In this document: positions 23,378 through 30,671 of the stretch, one piece after another
How the letters are laid out: every line of letters starts with the position of its first letter
Numbering within the stretch: the stretch's first letter is position 1
IMG/VR virus record: IMGVR_UViG_3300028394_002328
Location: 271,036-335,035 of that record
Origin: a virus
Direction: 5' to 3' (one strand)
Length of the DNA stretch: 64,000 nt
The notes under the pieces: model-generated
Told to the model about the DNA's origin: nothing
The model's database searches: none
What the model saw: only the letters and a program-made list of their open reading frames with translations
Program-made: the position numbers and the translations under genes

Positions 23378-24322
23378 ATGTTTTTTACTGGCCATAATAA
23401 TTGGTATCAATGGGGATATGACAATTCAAATTGGTTAGGGCGACGGACATCAATAGATCAGACATTTTGTAGTAGATATGTCATTGACAAAATAAAATCA
23501 ATGACATTTGCAGAAGCTTTGGATTATAACTTAAAGACCTTTGTTAATGACTTTCCAAATGAAAAATATGCTTTATTATTATCTGGAGGATCAGAAAGTG
23601 AAACGGTATTTCGAACATTTATAAAAAATAAAGTTGACTTTACTCCATATATTTTTCGTTATGAAAACGACATAAACATTTACGATGTATCATACGCTAT
23701 TACACTGTGCGAATCACATGAGAAAAAATATAGGTTAATTGATCTAAATTTAAAAAAATTTTTTGAACATGGTGCCGAAAAAATAAGCGAATATGCTCAA
23801 ATTGACAACCCCCGTTTGTTACCACAATTAAAGTTTTTAGATTATATTGATGAAATGCCAATTGGCTGTCACGGTGAACCGAGCTGGCATAGGCTTAATC
23901 ATAGTTACGAAGAGCCTGGTATATGGGTTAATTCTGAATTTGAATTTGAAATGGGATGGGACAAATATATTCAACGCACCAATCGAACATCTATAATGTT
24001 ATGGTTTAAATATACCCCCGAACTTGCATTAGCATATAACCAAACACCGTGGATTAATACGTTAATAAATGACGGATTTTATGGTAAGCTTGGGCCTAGA
24101 AGTACAAAAATTCAAGCATATAAACAAGTTTACCCTGAAATGCTTTTTAGAAAAAAACAAACCGGATTTGAAAAAATTGAATTCGTTATTGACGAATTTG
24201 AAAAATTTTTATATCAAAAGTATAATGGATTTTTATACCGAGGAATAGTACAACGATCTAGAGAGGAAGTTTTTAAAATATTATTGAAAAATGTAAATAC
24301 TTTTATGACGTTACTGCCGTAA
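23378..24322 (+). CDS. PP-loop ATPase-like protein (variant loop)
   Basis: 314 aa. YALLLSGGSESETVF (SGGSES, residues 69-74) is a pyrophosphate loop in which the usual Asp is Glu. Otherwise like the asparagine-synthetase C-terminal fold in length, with a C-terminal RKKQTGFEKIEF segment. It may adenylate a substrate or be an inactive relative of the PP-loop protein at 20263. The 3' end overlaps the convergent 108-aa gene by 20 bases. Confidence 0.55.
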   Translation: MFFTGHNNWYQWGYDNSNWLGRRTSIDQTFCSRYVIDKIKSMTFAEALDYNLKTFVNDFPNEKYALLLSGGSESETVFRTFIKNKVDFTPYIFRYENDINIYDVSYAITLCESHEKKYRLIDLNLKKFFEHGAEKISEYAQIDNPRLLPQLKFLDYIDEMPIGCHGEPSWHRLNHSYEEPGIWVNSEFEFEMGWDKYIQRTNRTSIMLWFKYTPELALAYNQTPWINTLINDGFYGKLGPRSTKIQAYKQVYPEMLFRKKQTGFEKIEFVIDEFEKFLYQKYNGFLYRGIVQRSREEVFKILLKNVNTFMTLLP

Positions 24323-24629
24323 CTAATTGATGCGTAATATTATTTTCCAAACAATAAGCGTCTATTAAAGATTCAAATCTTGCCAAACCTAAAGGATCCG
24401 ATTTAAAGTTTAGATATTGCTCTTCACTTTGCCAAATATTATGCATAGTAAGAGTTAGATTATCTTCTGAATATTCAAACTGTGAGGTTAACCAAAACAT
24501 AGTCTGTACATAATTATTACTAAAGTTTATACAGTATTCAATTTCCTCCGGTGAAGAAAATGACCATTGTGGTATATAAAAATTTACTGAAGTGCTAGGT
24601 CTTACTTGAGTTCTTGTCACAGTGTACAT
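24303..24629 (-). CDS. Small phage protein, dimeric alpha/beta barrel possible
   Basis: 108 aa, unknown. The pattern of two strands around helices (PSTSVNFYIP..., NLTLTMHNIWQSEEQYLNF, LGLARFESLIDAYC) resembles ABM/DUF-type ferredoxin-like barrels but this is weak. Has a ribosome site (GGGAG) and a late motif AATAAATA 20 bases upstream. Confidence 0.5.
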   Translation of the reverse strand: MYTVTRTQVRPSTSVNFYIPQWSFSSPEEIEYCINFSNNYVQTMFWLTSQFEYSEDNLTLTMHNIWQSEEQYLNFKSDPLGLARFESLIDAYCLENNITHQLVTAVTS

Positions 24630-24649
24630 ACTATTCTCCCATTATAATG

Positions 24650-24657
24650 TATTTATT
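24650..24657 (-). promoter_or_regulatory. Late promoter motif
   Basis: AATAAATA, about 20 bases with GGGAGAATAGT, then ATG at 24629. Confidence 0.55.
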
Positions 24658-24667
24658 ATAATTAGAA

Positions 24668-24694
24668 TTAAACCTTTGGTAACCAAAGGTTTAA
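24668..24694 (-). terminator. Hairpin terminator after the rubredoxin gene
   Basis: Perfect 12-bp inverted repeat TTAAACCTTTGG/CCAAAGGTTTAA with a 3-base loop, right after the rubredoxin stop. The T-tail is interrupted, so efficiency is uncertain. Confidence 0.65.
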
Positions 24695-24701
24695 TAGTCC
24701 A

Positions 24702-24839
24702 TCACAGAAGTTCGTAGTCCTGTTTACCTACTCCACATTCAGGACAAGCAAAATCATCAGGTAAATCTTCCCAATGACCTTCTAGTTCTTCATTGTGGAC
24801 ATGACCACATACGATACAAACGTGTTCTTGATTAGCCAT
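24702..24839 (-). CDS. Rubredoxin
   Basis: 45-aa one-iron electron carrier: VCIVCG (C8, C11), WEDLPDDFACPECGVGK (C32, C35), the complete rubredoxin signature. The start lies within the last codons of the rubrerythrin gene (8-base overlap), so the two are coupled. Rubredoxins pass electrons to rubrerythrin and to membrane diiron enzymes. Together with 24832-25290 it looks like a rubrerythrin whose C-terminal rubredoxin domain is encoded separately. Confidence 0.93.
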   Translation of the reverse strand: MANQEHVCIVCGHVHNEELEGHWEDLPDDFACPECGVGKQDYELL

Positions 24840-25290
24840 GAGTTAACTCCTCCAATTTTTGTAGATAGGCGGCCGCATGACGTTCTTCAACTCGCTTAAG
24901 AGCGGCAAAACGTTTTTCTGCCTTAGCTAAAATTTGTGCAAATTGTTCGGCATGCTCTCGGCTTTCTTCAATTTGTTCACCAAATTCTTTGACTGCATGA
25001 CCATACATTTCATCGGATGCTTGTCCTTGGAACGTTGGATACATTTCCATGTATTCGTAAGTTTCCCCTTCAATGGCTTTAGTTAAACATTCTACAGTAT
25101 TGGGCTTGCCAATAAGTAACTCAAGATGACCCCAAGCATGTTTGAGTTCTTGATCCGCTGTATGCTCAAAATGTTGGGCAATATCTTCATGCCCTTCTTC
25201 ACGGGCGATCCGAGCAAAATAGCGATATTTAATATGAGCCATTGATTCGCCTGCCAATGCGCTCTCTAAGTTCTTAAGTGTGTTTGACAT
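24832..25290 (-). CDS. Rubrerythrin (diiron domain only)
   Basis: 152-aa four-helix diiron protein. Helix motifs E15, E48-LK-H51, then GETYEYMEMYP and EESREHAEQF supply the iron ligands. The C-terminal rubredoxin domain of classic rubrerythrin is missing; a separate rubredoxin gene overlaps the 3' end. The family reduces hydrogen peroxide in the cytoplasm. Strong ribosome site (AAAGGAGACATT) and a late-like CTAAATA upstream. Oxidative-stress protection during infection is the likely role. Confidence 0.9.
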   Translation of the reverse strand: MSNTLKNLESALAGESMAHIKYRYFARIAREEGHEDIAQHFEHTADQELKHAWGHLELLIGKPNTVECLTKAIEGETYEYMEMYPTFQGQASDEMYGHAVKEFGEQIEESREHAEQFAQILAKAEKRFAALKRVEERHAAAYLQKLEELTHG

Positions 25291-25322
25291 AATGTCTCCT
25301 TTGTGTGTGATGTTATTTAGTC

Positions 25323-25346
25323 AAAAAAGGCCGTGCGGCCCTTTTT
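25323..25346 (-). terminator. Rho-independent terminator after the barrel gene
   Basis: Minus strand AAAAAGGGCC-GCAC-GGCCTTTTTT: 10-bp stem with one wobble, tetraloop and T-tail. Confidence 0.85.
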
Positions 25347-25362
25347 ATCATTTTAAATTAGT

Positions 25363-25917
25363 TTAAAATGAGTGAGTGTACGCTAGGTTATAGCTGTGAT
25401 TGAAACTGTCACCACGAACTAGGTCATAACGAAGACCAACACTATCATGTTTGGTAATAGCATAGCTAACACCGGCACGAGCAGTATGGGTAGTGTCAAG
25501 ATCACCATTGTTACCAAAACCATTACGGAAACGATAACCAACCTTGGCAGTTAGCTTGTCAAACATAGTGTATGTAACGCCCGGCTCGACACTGTAGTAA
25601 CCAAAATTAGCGCCATTAGTGAACTTTTCACCTGTAGCAACACGGGTGTAAACACCAACTGGGCCAACTGGTAGTGAACCAGTTAAACCAACTTCAAGAC
25701 GGTCGCTAAGTGCTTTAGTGCCAGCCTGTTGGTAAGCTGTAAAGCCAATATCACCGGCAAACATTTTGCCAAATGATTCTTTAACGCTGAGTTGATAGTT
25801 GCTGCTGTCGCGGGCACCACGATCACCCTTTTGGATTTGATCTTCAAGGGTAATGCTAGCTGCATTGGCTAGACCAGTAACAGCCGCTAGTGCTGCGATT
25901 GCGAAAACTTTCTTCAT
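25363..25917 (-). CDS. Outer-membrane beta-barrel protein (porin-like)
   Basis: Start set at 25917 (MKKVFAIAALAAVTGLANAA signal peptide) because a strong Shine-Dalgarno sequence AAAGGAGATATCT precedes it; a longer frame begins nine codons upstream. The mature chain alternates in the beta-barrel manner (YQLSVKESFG, LEVGLTGSLPVG, LTAKVGYRFRNG, HTARAGVSYAI, VGLRYDLVRG) and ends in Phe after LAYTHSF, the C-terminal aromatic signal for the BAM machinery. About 165 residues, so perhaps 8 strands. Transcribed from a promoter with both sigma70 and late elements. Confidence 0.78.
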   Translation of the reverse strand: MKKVFAIAALAAVTGLANAASITLEDQIQKGDRGARDSSNYQLSVKESFGKMFAGDIGFTAYQQAGTKALSDRLEVGLTGSLPVGPVGVYTRVATGEKFTNGANFGYYSVEPGVTYTMFDKLTAKVGYRFRNGFGNNGDLDTTHTARAGVSYAITKHDSVGLRYDLVRGDSFNHSYNLAYTHSF

Positions 25918-25946
25918 ATAGATATCTCCTTTAAAAAGTTTCATAC

Positions 25947-25975
25947 AGTATATATTTATTCTAAAGTGGTGTCAA
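25947..25975 (-). promoter_or_regulatory. Composite sigma70 and late promoter
   Basis: TTGACA, 17 bases, TATACT on the minus strand; the spacer itself contains AATAAATA (25953-25960). One site could serve both host polymerase early and the phage-modified enzyme late. Confidence 0.75.
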
Positions 25976-25999
25976 TATAATTTTTACCCATAAAAAATG

Positions 26000-26007
26000 T
26001 ATAAATA
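26000..26007 (+). promoter_or_regulatory. Late promoter with Shine-Dalgarno leader
   Basis: Perfect TATAAATA, 17 bases including AAAAGGACAATAT, then ATG at 26025. The classical arrangement, unlike the leaderless ones. Confidence 0.7.
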
Positions 26008-26024
26008 TTAAAAAAGGACAATAT

Positions 26025-26651
26025 ATGAGTGAGATTGTAATACCTTCAATTCGTGAAACATTGCGTATACAACGTTGGGACGATCATAGATATTATCATC
26101 ATAGCAGAATTAATCAATTCTTACATTTGATTTCGGCTACTAGTTTCTTAGTAGCATATGTATATTTGTTTGTCAACCCCGTAATCTCATCTTACATTGC
26201 TTGGTTTGTAGCTATGACTACACGCCAAATTGGGCATTTCTTTTTTGAACCCGATGGTTACGATGAATATAACAAGGCCACTTTTGAATACAAAGAAAAG
26301 ATAAAAGTTGGATTCAATCTCAAACGTAAACGAGTGTTACTAGCATGTTGGGCAGCAGTACCTATACTAGCTTACTTTGATGCCGAACTTTTTAACTTTA
26401 TCATGCCCGATGCTAGCCCAGATACACTGTTTAATCGTATTGGGTGGGGTTGGTTATGGTTGGGTGTAGCAGGTGTAGTATTTAGAATGATTCAACTTAC
26501 TGCTATTGAAAGTCGCCGTACTGCTATCACTTGGTGTATTAAGATCATTACAGATCCATTCCACGATGTCGTTATCTATCGTAAAAGTCCACTATATTTA
26601 ATGCAGGGACAACTCATTGACCCCGACTTAAGACAAGACTACGAAGATTAA
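26025..26651 (+). CDS. DUF962/Mpo1-like membrane protein
   Basis: 208 aa. HHSRINQFLHLI (H25/H26, N30, H34) and RQIGHFFFEPDGY (H71, E75) are the conserved histidine signatures of DUF962/Mpo1, a membrane Fe(II) family whose yeast member oxidises 2-hydroxy fatty acids. Four hydrophobic segments (about 33-50, 53-67, 108-120, 142-160). It ends DLRQDYED; the same eight codons and stop recur at 27256 behind the next gene. With the two desaturases it suggests acyl-chain remodelling. Confidence 0.7.
   Translation: MSEIVIPSIRETLRIQRWDDHRYYHHSRINQFLHLISATSFLVAYVYLFVNPVISSYIAWFVAMTTRQIGHFFFEPDGYDEYNKATFEYKEKIKVGFNLKRKRVLLACWAAVPILAYFDAELFNFIMPDASPDTLFNRIGWGWLWLGVAGVVFRMIQLTAIESRRTAITWCIKIITDPFHDVVIYRKSPLYLMQGQLIDPDLRQDYED
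26625..26651 (+). repeat. Direct repeat, copy 1 (3' end of DUF962 gene)
   Basis: Encodes DLRQDYED and stop. Copy 2 at 27256-27282 encodes the same residues with different synonymous codons at the first three positions. Confidence 0.85.
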
Positions 26652-26668
26652 TTTTCAAGACTTAGATA

Positions 26669-26675
26669 TTAAATA
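26669..26675 (+). promoter_or_regulatory. Late promoter motif, leaderless type
   Basis: TTAAATA, ACTG, ATG at 26680. No Shine-Dalgarno sequence. Confidence 0.5.
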
Positions 26676-26679
26676 ACTG

Positions 26680-27252
26680 ATGTACTATTTAGAATTGCCT
26701 AATTTTCCAACAGATGTGTTGACCGAGCAGTATCAACGTCCAGGCTCGTATGATATTAAAGTTAATTATTGGAATGTTAAAATAGAATTTTTTAAAAAAC
26801 AGATAATTGATTTTTTTGTAAGTCATAATCTAGAATTAAAAGATGGAGAAATATTTAAGAAAAGTCCCGGAATAATAGGTATTGTTCATACTGATGTTGT
26901 TTGGGATAGTTTTCAATCTGCATGGACCCGTTGGCATTGTGCTGTTAATATTAACCTTGACAACACTAATTCATTGATGTATTGGTTTTCAACTACCGAT
27001 ACTGAAGTGTATCCCATGCCAGGAGCAACTGGATTAAGAGGAATTCATTATGGCACTAAAAATAATAACAACTTTCATGACCGTGATGAATATACAGTCC
27101 TCGATAGTTTTTGCATTAATGGTCCAACGCTAGTAAGAACCAGTGTTCCTCACTTGGTTAAGAATTTAGATAATAAAGATCGGTGGTGCCTTAGTCTAAG
27201 ATTTAAGGGAAACCCAACTTTTGAAGAATGTGCTAAGAAATTGCTCCTTTAA
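26680..27252 (+). CDS. Fe(II)/2OG oxygenase-like protein
   Basis: 190 aa. IGIVHTDVVWDS gives H70-x-D72, RTSVPHLVKNLD the distal H158, and DRWCLSLRFKGNP R168; the ending RFxGNPTxEE matches the protein at 14157, so they form one subfamily. It lies alone between two copies of the DUF962 3' end, as if inserted there, and has its own leaderless-type promoter. Substrate unknown. Confidence 0.6.
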   Translation: MYYLELPNFPTDVLTEQYQRPGSYDIKVNYWNVKIEFFKKQIIDFFVSHNLELKDGEIFKKSPGIIGIVHTDVVWDSFQSAWTRWHCAVNINLDNTNSLMYWFSTTDTEVYPMPGATGLRGIHYGTKNNNNFHDRDEYTVLDSFCINGPTLVRTSVPHLVKNLDNKDRWCLSLRFKGNPTFEECAKKLLL

Positions 27253-27255
27253 AGT

Positions 27256-27282
27256 GATCTACGCCAAGACTACGAAGATTAA
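27256..27282 (+). repeat. Direct repeat, copy 2 (relict DUF962 3' end)
   Basis: GATCTACGCC... encodes DLRQDYED-stop in no functional frame context. It shares an exact CAAGACTACGAAGATTAATT with copy 1 at 26625-26651. Probably left by a recombination that placed the oxygenase gene here. Confidence 0.8.
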
Positions 27283-27632
27283 TTTTTAGACATTGACCCA
27301 ATTTTATTGGGTACATTCATTCTGTCTTCAATAACAGCAATATGCTGACGATTCTCAGCAATCATGTCACGGTTACGTTGAATCTCTTTTTCGAGGTCTT
27401 GACGTAACTTTTCACGGGCAAGTTCTGCTCCTGAATTGTTGGCCTGTTTGTTATCGCTAGTAACTACTAGAGAAATCTTACCATTCAATATGGTAACGTC
27501 ATGACTGAGGTTCTGTAGGGCACTCATTAGGTACACTACACATGAGAATAACAACGGTAATAGTGCAAAACTAATCTTTTCAATTAGTTGGCTTTTGGCG
27601 TGTGCTTGATCAACTTTTTCCTGCATATCCAT
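27279..27632 (-). CDS. Membrane-anchored coiled-coil protein, 117 aa
   Basis: N-terminal amphipathic start, one transmembrane segment (ISFALLPLLFSCVVYLMSAL, about residues 20-39), then a Gln/Glu/Arg-rich coiled coil to the end. Family unknown, but such proteins recur in T4-like aquatic phages. Ribosome site GAGGAGATT and late motif AATAAATA 16 bases upstream. Downstream gene of the 27.3-32.1 kb set. Confidence 0.65.
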   Translation of the reverse strand: MDMQEKVDQAHAKSQLIEKISFALLPLLFSCVVYLMSALQNLSHDVTILNGKISLVVTSDNKQANNSGAELAREKLRQDLEKEIQRNRDMIAENRQHIAVIEDRMNVPNKIGSMSKN

Positions 27633-27648
27633 AATCTCCTCTTTTAAC

Positions 27649-27656
27649 TATTTATT
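27649..27656 (-). promoter_or_regulatory. Late promoter motif with Shine-Dalgarno leader
   Basis: AATAAATA, 16 bases including AGAGGAGATT, ATG at 27632. Confidence 0.6.
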
Positions 27657-27667
27657 AAAATAGTATA

Positions 27668-28288
27668 TTATTTACCAGCCAGTGGGTTGTCCATGGCTTT
27701 TTGAATCTTTTGATCAACTTCACGCTTTAGTGTTTCCACTTCACGATTGATTTCTCTACGGGCAGTAGTAAACTCTGAATTAATCTCTTTACGAGTTTGT
27801 TCCATATCTTTGCGTATGGTAGCAGCCTCACTACGGGCTCTTTCTAAATCTTCACGCACTGCTTTACGCATATCACGCATTTCTTGTTCAGTTTCACGCT
27901 GTGCTTGTTTAACGCTGCGTTCTACTTGTTCTGTAACACTTTCATTACGACGGATATCATTCTTTAAATCGTTTTTGATATCTCTAGTATAGTCACTGGT
28001 CTTGCCTGAATTTTCTTCCATCACGGCCAATCGTTTATCAAAGCCCGACAGATCAGGAGCAGTGTATTCAGAAATCTTTTTCTTCATACTTTGATAGTCT
28101 TTATATACTTCAAAACAGCCATATAAGCCACCCAATGTACTACTAACAATAGTAAATGCTACCATAAGTTTAGCAGGGGTAAATTCATAGCCACCAATAC
28201 TAATTACAGTATCTTTGCTAGCATATTTTTTTACTGCGGCTTCGGCGTCATCAATCTTAGCGTCTACGCTTTTAATTTCTTCAGTCAT
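27668..28288 (-). CDS. Membrane-anchored coiled-coil protein, 206 aa
   Basis: One hydrophobic segment (LMVAFTIVSSTLGGLYGCFEV, about 41-61) followed by about 130 residues of highly charged heptad sequence (TEQEMRDMRKAVREDLERA). Unknown function. Starts two bases before the upstream gene's end with ribosome site AGGAGATAAT, so it is co-translated with the 793-aa protein. Confidence 0.65.
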   Translation of the reverse strand: MTEEIKSVDAKIDDAEAAVKKYASKDTVISIGGYEFTPAKLMVAFTIVSSTLGGLYGCFEVYKDYQSMKKKISEYTAPDLSGFDKRLAVMEENSGKTSDYTRDIKNDLKNDIRRNESVTEQVERSVKQAQRETEQEMRDMRKAVREDLERARSEAATIRKDMEQTRKEINSEFTTARREINREVETLKREVDQKIQKAMDNPLAGK

Positions 28289-28289
28289 A

Positions 28290-30671
28290 TTATCTCCTAT
28301 ACTGTTGTTCTATCATCTGTTGATGTAAACGGTCTGTTGATAACTGTCTTAACGCTCTAGCATTATCAACTGGGGTTTGGTTCTTATAGATTTCTTTTGG
28401 CTCATACATTTTGCCATCTTTAAGCATCAAATTAGTGTAGTTACTATAGCCAATTGGAGTAGTAGCCATCTTATTAATATCCACATTACCTGCTAGTTCA
28501 TTTGCTGCGACATTAGTTTTTACTTTTTGATTTGACTCCGTAGTAGAATTTGTAGTTACAATTGGTTTTGTTTCAACTACTTCATTAAGTGGGTCTGTGC
28601 GATTAGTCATAAAGCCTGCCGTACTGCTAACCTGTTCTACTTCTGTTTGTCTAGTAAAACTCACTTGCTGTGATGTGGTCTGCTGCTGTTCAACAGGTGC
28701 TGCTGCCATAGCATAAAACAAGGTGTTCTGCGGTTGTACATAGGCAAACGTCATAAAAGATTGTTGATCGGTTGAAGATTGTGAAAATACAGGTGTATTT
28801 GATGTAGTAATGATTGGAGTTACTGCGGTCGCCACTGTTGTATTAGCAGATTTGTTAGGTTGCGGGGGTAGACTACTTGTTACTGTAATTTGAACAGGTT
28901 GAGTTGATTGTACCCTGTTAAAATAAGTTTGAGCAGCAGATATCATGCTATATTGTGAATCATTAGCCGTTGTTGTAGTAGATGACACAGTAGTAACTAC
29001 GGGTGTAGATACTCTCAATGGGGCGGTTTGAACAGTTGTTGCCACAGTGGCAGATTTATTTTCGTTATTAAGGGGTGCTGCATTAACCATTGATAGACCT
29101 GATTGCGCTTGGCTAACAGGCGCACTCGCAGTGGCAGTGTTGGTTTGTCTTTGAGTCTGTACTGATGCATTGGACAGTGTTTGGCTCATTGTAACTGCGG
29201 CTGTAGCAACTGACACAGCCTGTTGTTGAGCCTTGTCACCGGCCGCTGTTGCTTCTGTTGTAGCCATTTGTACTGCGGAATTTTGTATTGCCTGTTCACG
29301 CTGTTGATTCTTAGCAATTATACTTAATGCTGCTGCTACAGTTTTGGATTGAGGACTGCCTTTGGCTGCTGTAGTATTGCTTGTTTGCTGTGGTGTTGAT
29401 TGAGCAATATTGGCAGTGGTAACAGCAGAAGTACTAGCTGTGGGTGGTTCCGCTATTGGAGTGGATGTTGTATTACTGGTACTAAGTTTGGCAGCCATTG
29501 CTTGAGCAAAGCCACTACAATCGGGACTATATAGTGGGTTCTTAACACAAGGATCTGGTGTATAAATCAGACTCATTGAATAATTGCCAATTGAAGAACC
29601 TATACCAGATGCCCCACCTGAAAGTCTAATATTACCAAGTGCGGATTGATTCATGCTACTTGATAGTAGTAGTTGTGAATTTACTGTTCCACTAGTGCCT
29701 TCACTATTGAAACTATGATTTCTTGAAATTATGGTTTGATTACTGCTATTGGTCATTGAGGCACTAGCACTGACATATGCTGGAGTGTTCATCACCCAAC
29801 TACACCCATCTTGATTCCAAGCAGTACATCCAAAGAACCCTTGCCCCACTGTATAATCAAATTTATAATTAAAGCCATGTACTGTAGCACCAAACCCAGC
29901 ACTTTTTAATGCTGTGTTAATAGCAACTACTTGAGTCATTGAAGTAGATACAGCATCAGGATTTGGGGCAAGATTACCGGTAGTTATTATGTTACCAAAT
30001 CCCGAGCAAATAGAACTGTAAGCAGGATTTAATTTACAAGGATCTACAGTGTATAGTAAATTAAAGCTATCAACATGTACTCTAGGCCCATAATATCCTG
30101 CCCAGTTGTTTTGATCCTTACCAGTAAAACTAACGGTTATACTACTAGCTGAGGCGATATCGTAGCGATTATTAAAAAATTGTGTACCCGAAAAAGTAGT
30201 AAAGTTTGGCAAGTTTTGATTATAGTCATAATTGAAACTTTCTACAATGTTACCAGTACTACCTTTTAAGGAAACGTTGCCGGTTAAAGTTCCTCTATTA
30301 CCCTGATAATTATTGAGGTCATTATTGATTTGCCACTGATAACGATATCCACTAAGTTGGACTCCTGCTCCAGAATTTGCCAATGCCTGATTAATCGCAA
30401 TTGTTTGACTTACTGTACGAGGAGCATTGCTAAAAATAATATTACCCGTCGAGGGATTATATGCGGGTGTAGGTCCACCACTCGTTCCACCTGCCTCACC
30501 AGTAACGGTATTGTTCCAAGGTAGTCCACCGCCCAAATTCAGTATATTGTTAGTACTGTTTAGGTTTAGACCTGTAACAGGGTCTATATTTTGACTATTA
30601 GTGGAAGCCGAATAACTTGAAAGCAACAATGCCCAACAAGCTACCGAGACCAATTTTCTTAAGGGTGTCAT
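28290..30671 (-). CDS. Exported two-domain protein with long low-complexity tail, 793 aa
   Basis: Signal peptide (ACWALLLSSYSAST), two related beta-rich domains of about 170 residues (near 85-225 and 235-385), each closed by YTxDPCxxNPxYSxxCSGF (residues near 210 and 370), then about 400 residues rich in Ala, Thr, Ser and Gln. The repeat motif with paired cysteines suggests disulfide-bonded exported domains. It overlaps the Asn-rich gene upstream by 74 bases. Virion or envelope role likely; function unknown. Confidence 0.65.
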   Translation of the reverse strand: MTPLRKLVSVACWALLLSSYSASTNSQNIDPVTGLNLNSTNNILNLGGGLPWNNTVTGEAGGTSGGPTPAYNPSTGNIIFSNAPRTVSQTIAINQALANSGAGVQLSGYRYQWQINNDLNNYQGNRGTLTGNVSLKGSTGNIVESFNYDYNQNLPNFTTFSGTQFFNNRYDIASASSITVSFTGKDQNNWAGYYGPRVHVDSFNLLYTVDPCKLNPAYSSICSGFGNIITTGNLAPNPDAVSTSMTQVVAINTALKSAGFGATVHGFNYKFDYTVGQGFFGCTAWNQDGCSWVMNTPAYVSASASMTNSSNQTIISRNHSFNSEGTSGTVNSQLLLSSSMNQSALGNIRLSGGASGIGSSIGNYSMSLIYTPDPCVKNPLYSPDCSGFAQAMAAKLSTSNTTSTPIAEPPTASTSAVTTANIAQSTPQQTSNTTAAKGSPQSKTVAAALSIIAKNQQREQAIQNSAVQMATTEATAAGDKAQQQAVSVATAAVTMSQTLSNASVQTQRQTNTATASAPVSQAQSGLSMVNAAPLNNENKSATVATTVQTAPLRVSTPVVTTVSSTTTTANDSQYSMISAAQTYFNRVQSTQPVQITVTSSLPPQPNKSANTTVATAVTPIITTSNTPVFSQSSTDQQSFMTFAYVQPQNTLFYAMAAAPVEQQQTTSQQVSFTRQTEVEQVSSTAGFMTNRTDPLNEVVETKPIVTTNSTTESNQKVKTNVAANELAGNVDINKMATTPIGYSNYTNLMLKDGKMYEPKEIYKNQTPVDNARALRQLSTDRLHQQMIEQQYRR

